Of a DNA stretch of 64,000 nucleotides, positions 62,543 to 64,000 are shown in pieces. Within the stretch, counting starts at the first letter, position 1. The number at the start of each line of letters is the position of its first letter. This DNA is from an uncultured Lachnospiraceae bacterium (GTDB lineage Bacteria > Bacillota > Clostridia > Lachnospirales > Lachnospiraceae), in contig CATOPL010000004.1 of assembly GCA_951802115.1 (NCBI GenBank), positions 124,001-188,000 of the forward strand. The letters are read 5' to 3'. The position numbers and the translations under genes were made by a program. The notes under the pieces are model-generated. The model saw only the letters and a list, made by a program, of their open reading frames with translations, searched no databases and was not told the DNA's origin.

Positions 62543-63276
62543 TCAGCCACCTCCTCATCTGTAAATTCCTGCAGACCGGAAAACTTTCCTTCGCCAAACG
62601 TTCTGACGCTCATCTCTTTGATAAAACGCCTGTCCTGACATTCTTCCGGTCGGATGAATTCAATCAATCCTCTCTGCTTCATCACAGGGCGCCAGAAATG
62701 AACCGTCATCCGGTTTTTCTCTTCCGGCAGCAGGGCCTCATCCGCATAGGTGATCCCATGATACATAAAGCCGTAGGAAAGCTCCCCCTGCATGGTATCG
62801 TAATATCCTTCTCCCTCATCAAACACGCAGGGTTCCACAAACGCCTGACATTCCCTCGTCCCCAGGAACACATCTCTTCTTCCGCCCCGCTGCACCATAC
62901 GTCTCGCAATATTATGATGTTTATGCTCATTCCAGTCTTCTTTCAGCTCCGGATGATTGGGATTAAACTCAAAATGAGCGCGTATCTGATAACATACATC
63001 TTTGAGATAAGTATAATATGCAAGTTCGTTGCCGCCGTTATAACTGATCGGACGTACCCCTTTTGTCTCTGTCTGAATGGGCTTCATGATACGGACCGCA
63101 TCTACATACCATATGATCGTAGGTTTCCAGTAGACGCTTTCCACGATCCCTTTCAGAGCTTCGTAGGTTGGTATATGGTAGCTTGTCTTCTCGCCTCCTG
63201 CCCGAGTGACCGGATCCGAAAATAACGCATAGCTCCCATATACTTCAAATTCAATGGTGTTTCGATATTTTTTCAC
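62539..63276 (-). CDS. cas5: Cas5c, pre-crRNA processing subunit
   Basis: A 245 aa protein. In type I-C, Cas5 replaces Cas6 and cuts the pre-crRNA 3' of the repeat stem, leaving the 11-base 5' handle. The N-terminus IEFEVYGSYALFSDPVTRAGG and the stretch TSYHIPTYEALKGIVESVYW, HHNIARRMVQRGGRRDVFLG and CVFDEGEGYYD are typical. There are 17 bp to the cas3 stop upstream. Confidence 0.96.
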   Translation of the reverse strand: MKKYRNTIEFEVYGSYALFSDPVTRAGGEKTSYHIPTYEALKGIVESVYWKPTIIWYVDAVRIMKPIQTETKGVRPISYNGGNELAYYTYLKDVCYQIRAHFEFNPNHPELKEDWNEHKHHNIARRMVQRGGRRDVFLGTRECQAFVEPCVFDEGEGYYDTMQGELSYGFMYHGITYADEALLPEEKNRMTVHFWRPVMKQRGLIEFIRPEECQDRRFIKEMSVRTFGEGKFSGLQEFTDEEVAD

Positions 63277-63293
63277 TTATGCACCTCCCTGTC

Positions 63294-64000
63294 TTAATAT
63301 TCCAGAAACCGGATTGCCGGCGATTCCAGAACTCCTGTCTTCTCATCATAGTAGTCTTTACTCAGTATCAGTACGCCCGTGTCACCGGCACTATAAACGG
63401 CATCATTCAGCTGGTCTCTCAGGTATTTTGAGATTCCTACTGTGTAGCGCTGCAGTTTCCGCAAAATCTTTTTCTTCCCGGATGCTGTCAGCTCCGGCCG
63501 TTCCAGTTCTTCGATCAGTGTATCTGCGTTTTTTTCATATGGAACGACAACCGGTATTTTCTCATCCTCCGGTATGACTTCAAATGCATTTCCTGCAGTC
63601 TGAAATGCCTGATTCAGCGGAAACTTAGGATATTTTCCCCCGTGCTGACGGGCATACTGGTTCCTGCCCGGAGCATTTTTTCCCAGCAGCTCTGTCAGAC
63701 ATGTCCCTTCGGAGGCCACCGGATACTTTGTCAGTTCATTTCCCAGCTCATGATAATACAGGCGATAATATCTTCTGATTGCTTTCTCTGAATCCAGCGC
63801 ACGATCAAAAGCTTCCGGTTCCTGTCTGAACTCATATAACAGCCTTTCACAGCTTCTCTGCGCCGCTTTCATCTCATAGAACCGGTCAGTCCGCTCCACT
63901 TCAGAGGCCATTTTTACAATATAAACTTCCCCCTCTGTCTCTTTTTCCTTATGCCGGTTGCAGCGTCCTGCCGCCTGAATGATACTATCCATGCCCGCAA
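63294..64000 (-). CDS. cas3: Cas3 helicase-nuclease, C-terminal part
   Basis: The reading frame continues beyond the right edge. Only the end of the protein is seen: DSIIQAAGRCNRHKEKETEG is helicase motif VI, followed by the C-terminal domain (VEYIVKM-like VYIVKMASEVERTDRFYEM, LNQAFQTAGNAFEVIPEDEK, LQRYTVGISKYLRDQL). Cas3 unwinds and degrades DNA bound by Cascade. The ATG at the MDSIIQ position is internal to the gene. HD nuclease and helicase motifs I-V lie outside the window. Confidence 0.95.
   Translation of the reverse strand, partial: AGMDSIIQAAGRCNRHKEKETEGEVYIVKMASEVERTDRFYEMKAAQRSCERLLYEFRQEPEAFDRALDSEKAIRRYYRLYYHELGNELTKYPVASEGTCLTELLGKNAPGRNQYARQHGGKYPKFPLNQAFQTAGNAFEVIPEDEKIPVVVPYEKNADTLIEELERPELTASGKKKILRKLQRYTVGISKYLRDQLNDAVYSAGDTGVLILSKDYYDEKTGVLESPAIRFLEY

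Overview
The window looks like the chromosome of a gut anaerobe of the Lachnospiraceae (Bacillota, Clostridia). The grounds are Gram-positive style lipoprotein signals, AGGAGG-type ribosome binding sites, a choloylglycine (bile salt) hydrolase, Bce-type and LytTR/DUF3021 modules, and proteins typical of that family. The species cannot be fixed from sequence alone. No rRNA or tRNA gene was recognised.

Layout. 1-8.5 kb: two solute-binding lipoproteins (one cut by the window edge), a bile salt hydrolase, a broken histidinol phosphatase carrying a miniature transposable element, malQ, a decayed nuclease/phosphatase gene, then a GNAT - DUF3788 - LacI operon. 8.5-13.1 kb: a complete Bce-type peptide sensing and detoxification module (response regulator, kinase, ABC ATPase, permease). 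13.5-20 kb: two zinc-ribbon proteins, a YigZ protein, a UvrD-like helicase and gltX. 20.3-23.9 kb: a frameshifted metallo-beta-lactamase-fold gene and a LytTR - DUF3021 - ABC exporter operon. 24-32.4 kb: accessory DNA with an IS3 scrap, a 1717-residue DUF4132-type protein, an Imm26-like protein, and broken nuclease and sigma-factor genes. 32.4-40.5 kb: mostly small metabolic and stress genes (nnrE, a prolyl-tRNA editing protein, azlCD, acetyltransferase, SagB-like nitroreductase, RibD-like reductase) and a class D beta-lactamase. 41-46.6 kb: two large hybrid histidine kinases separated by an 18-copy GTCT microsatellite.

46.9-64 kb: a type I-C CRISPR-Cas locus, all read on the minus strand in the order cas3 (partial) - cas5c - cas8c - cas7c - cas4 - cas1 - cas2 - terminator - leader - array. 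The hand count gives 160 repeats and 159 spacers over about 10.6 kb. Repeat sequence changes in blocks along the array, and several spacers are independent re-acquisitions of one target: they share the crRNA 5' end but differ in length, or lie on opposite strands of one site. The newest spacer repeats a target already held 37 units earlier. This record of repeated, PAM-anchored adaptation is the most notable content of the window.

How the parts fit: the Cas proteins and array form one adaptive immune system with adaptation (Cas1, Cas2, Cas4), surveillance (Cas5, Cas8c, Cas7) and destruction (Cas3). The Bce module, beta-lactamase and ABC exporter suggest exposure to antimicrobial peptides and beta-lactams. 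The scattered pseudogenes and small repeats show a region that gains and loses genes often.
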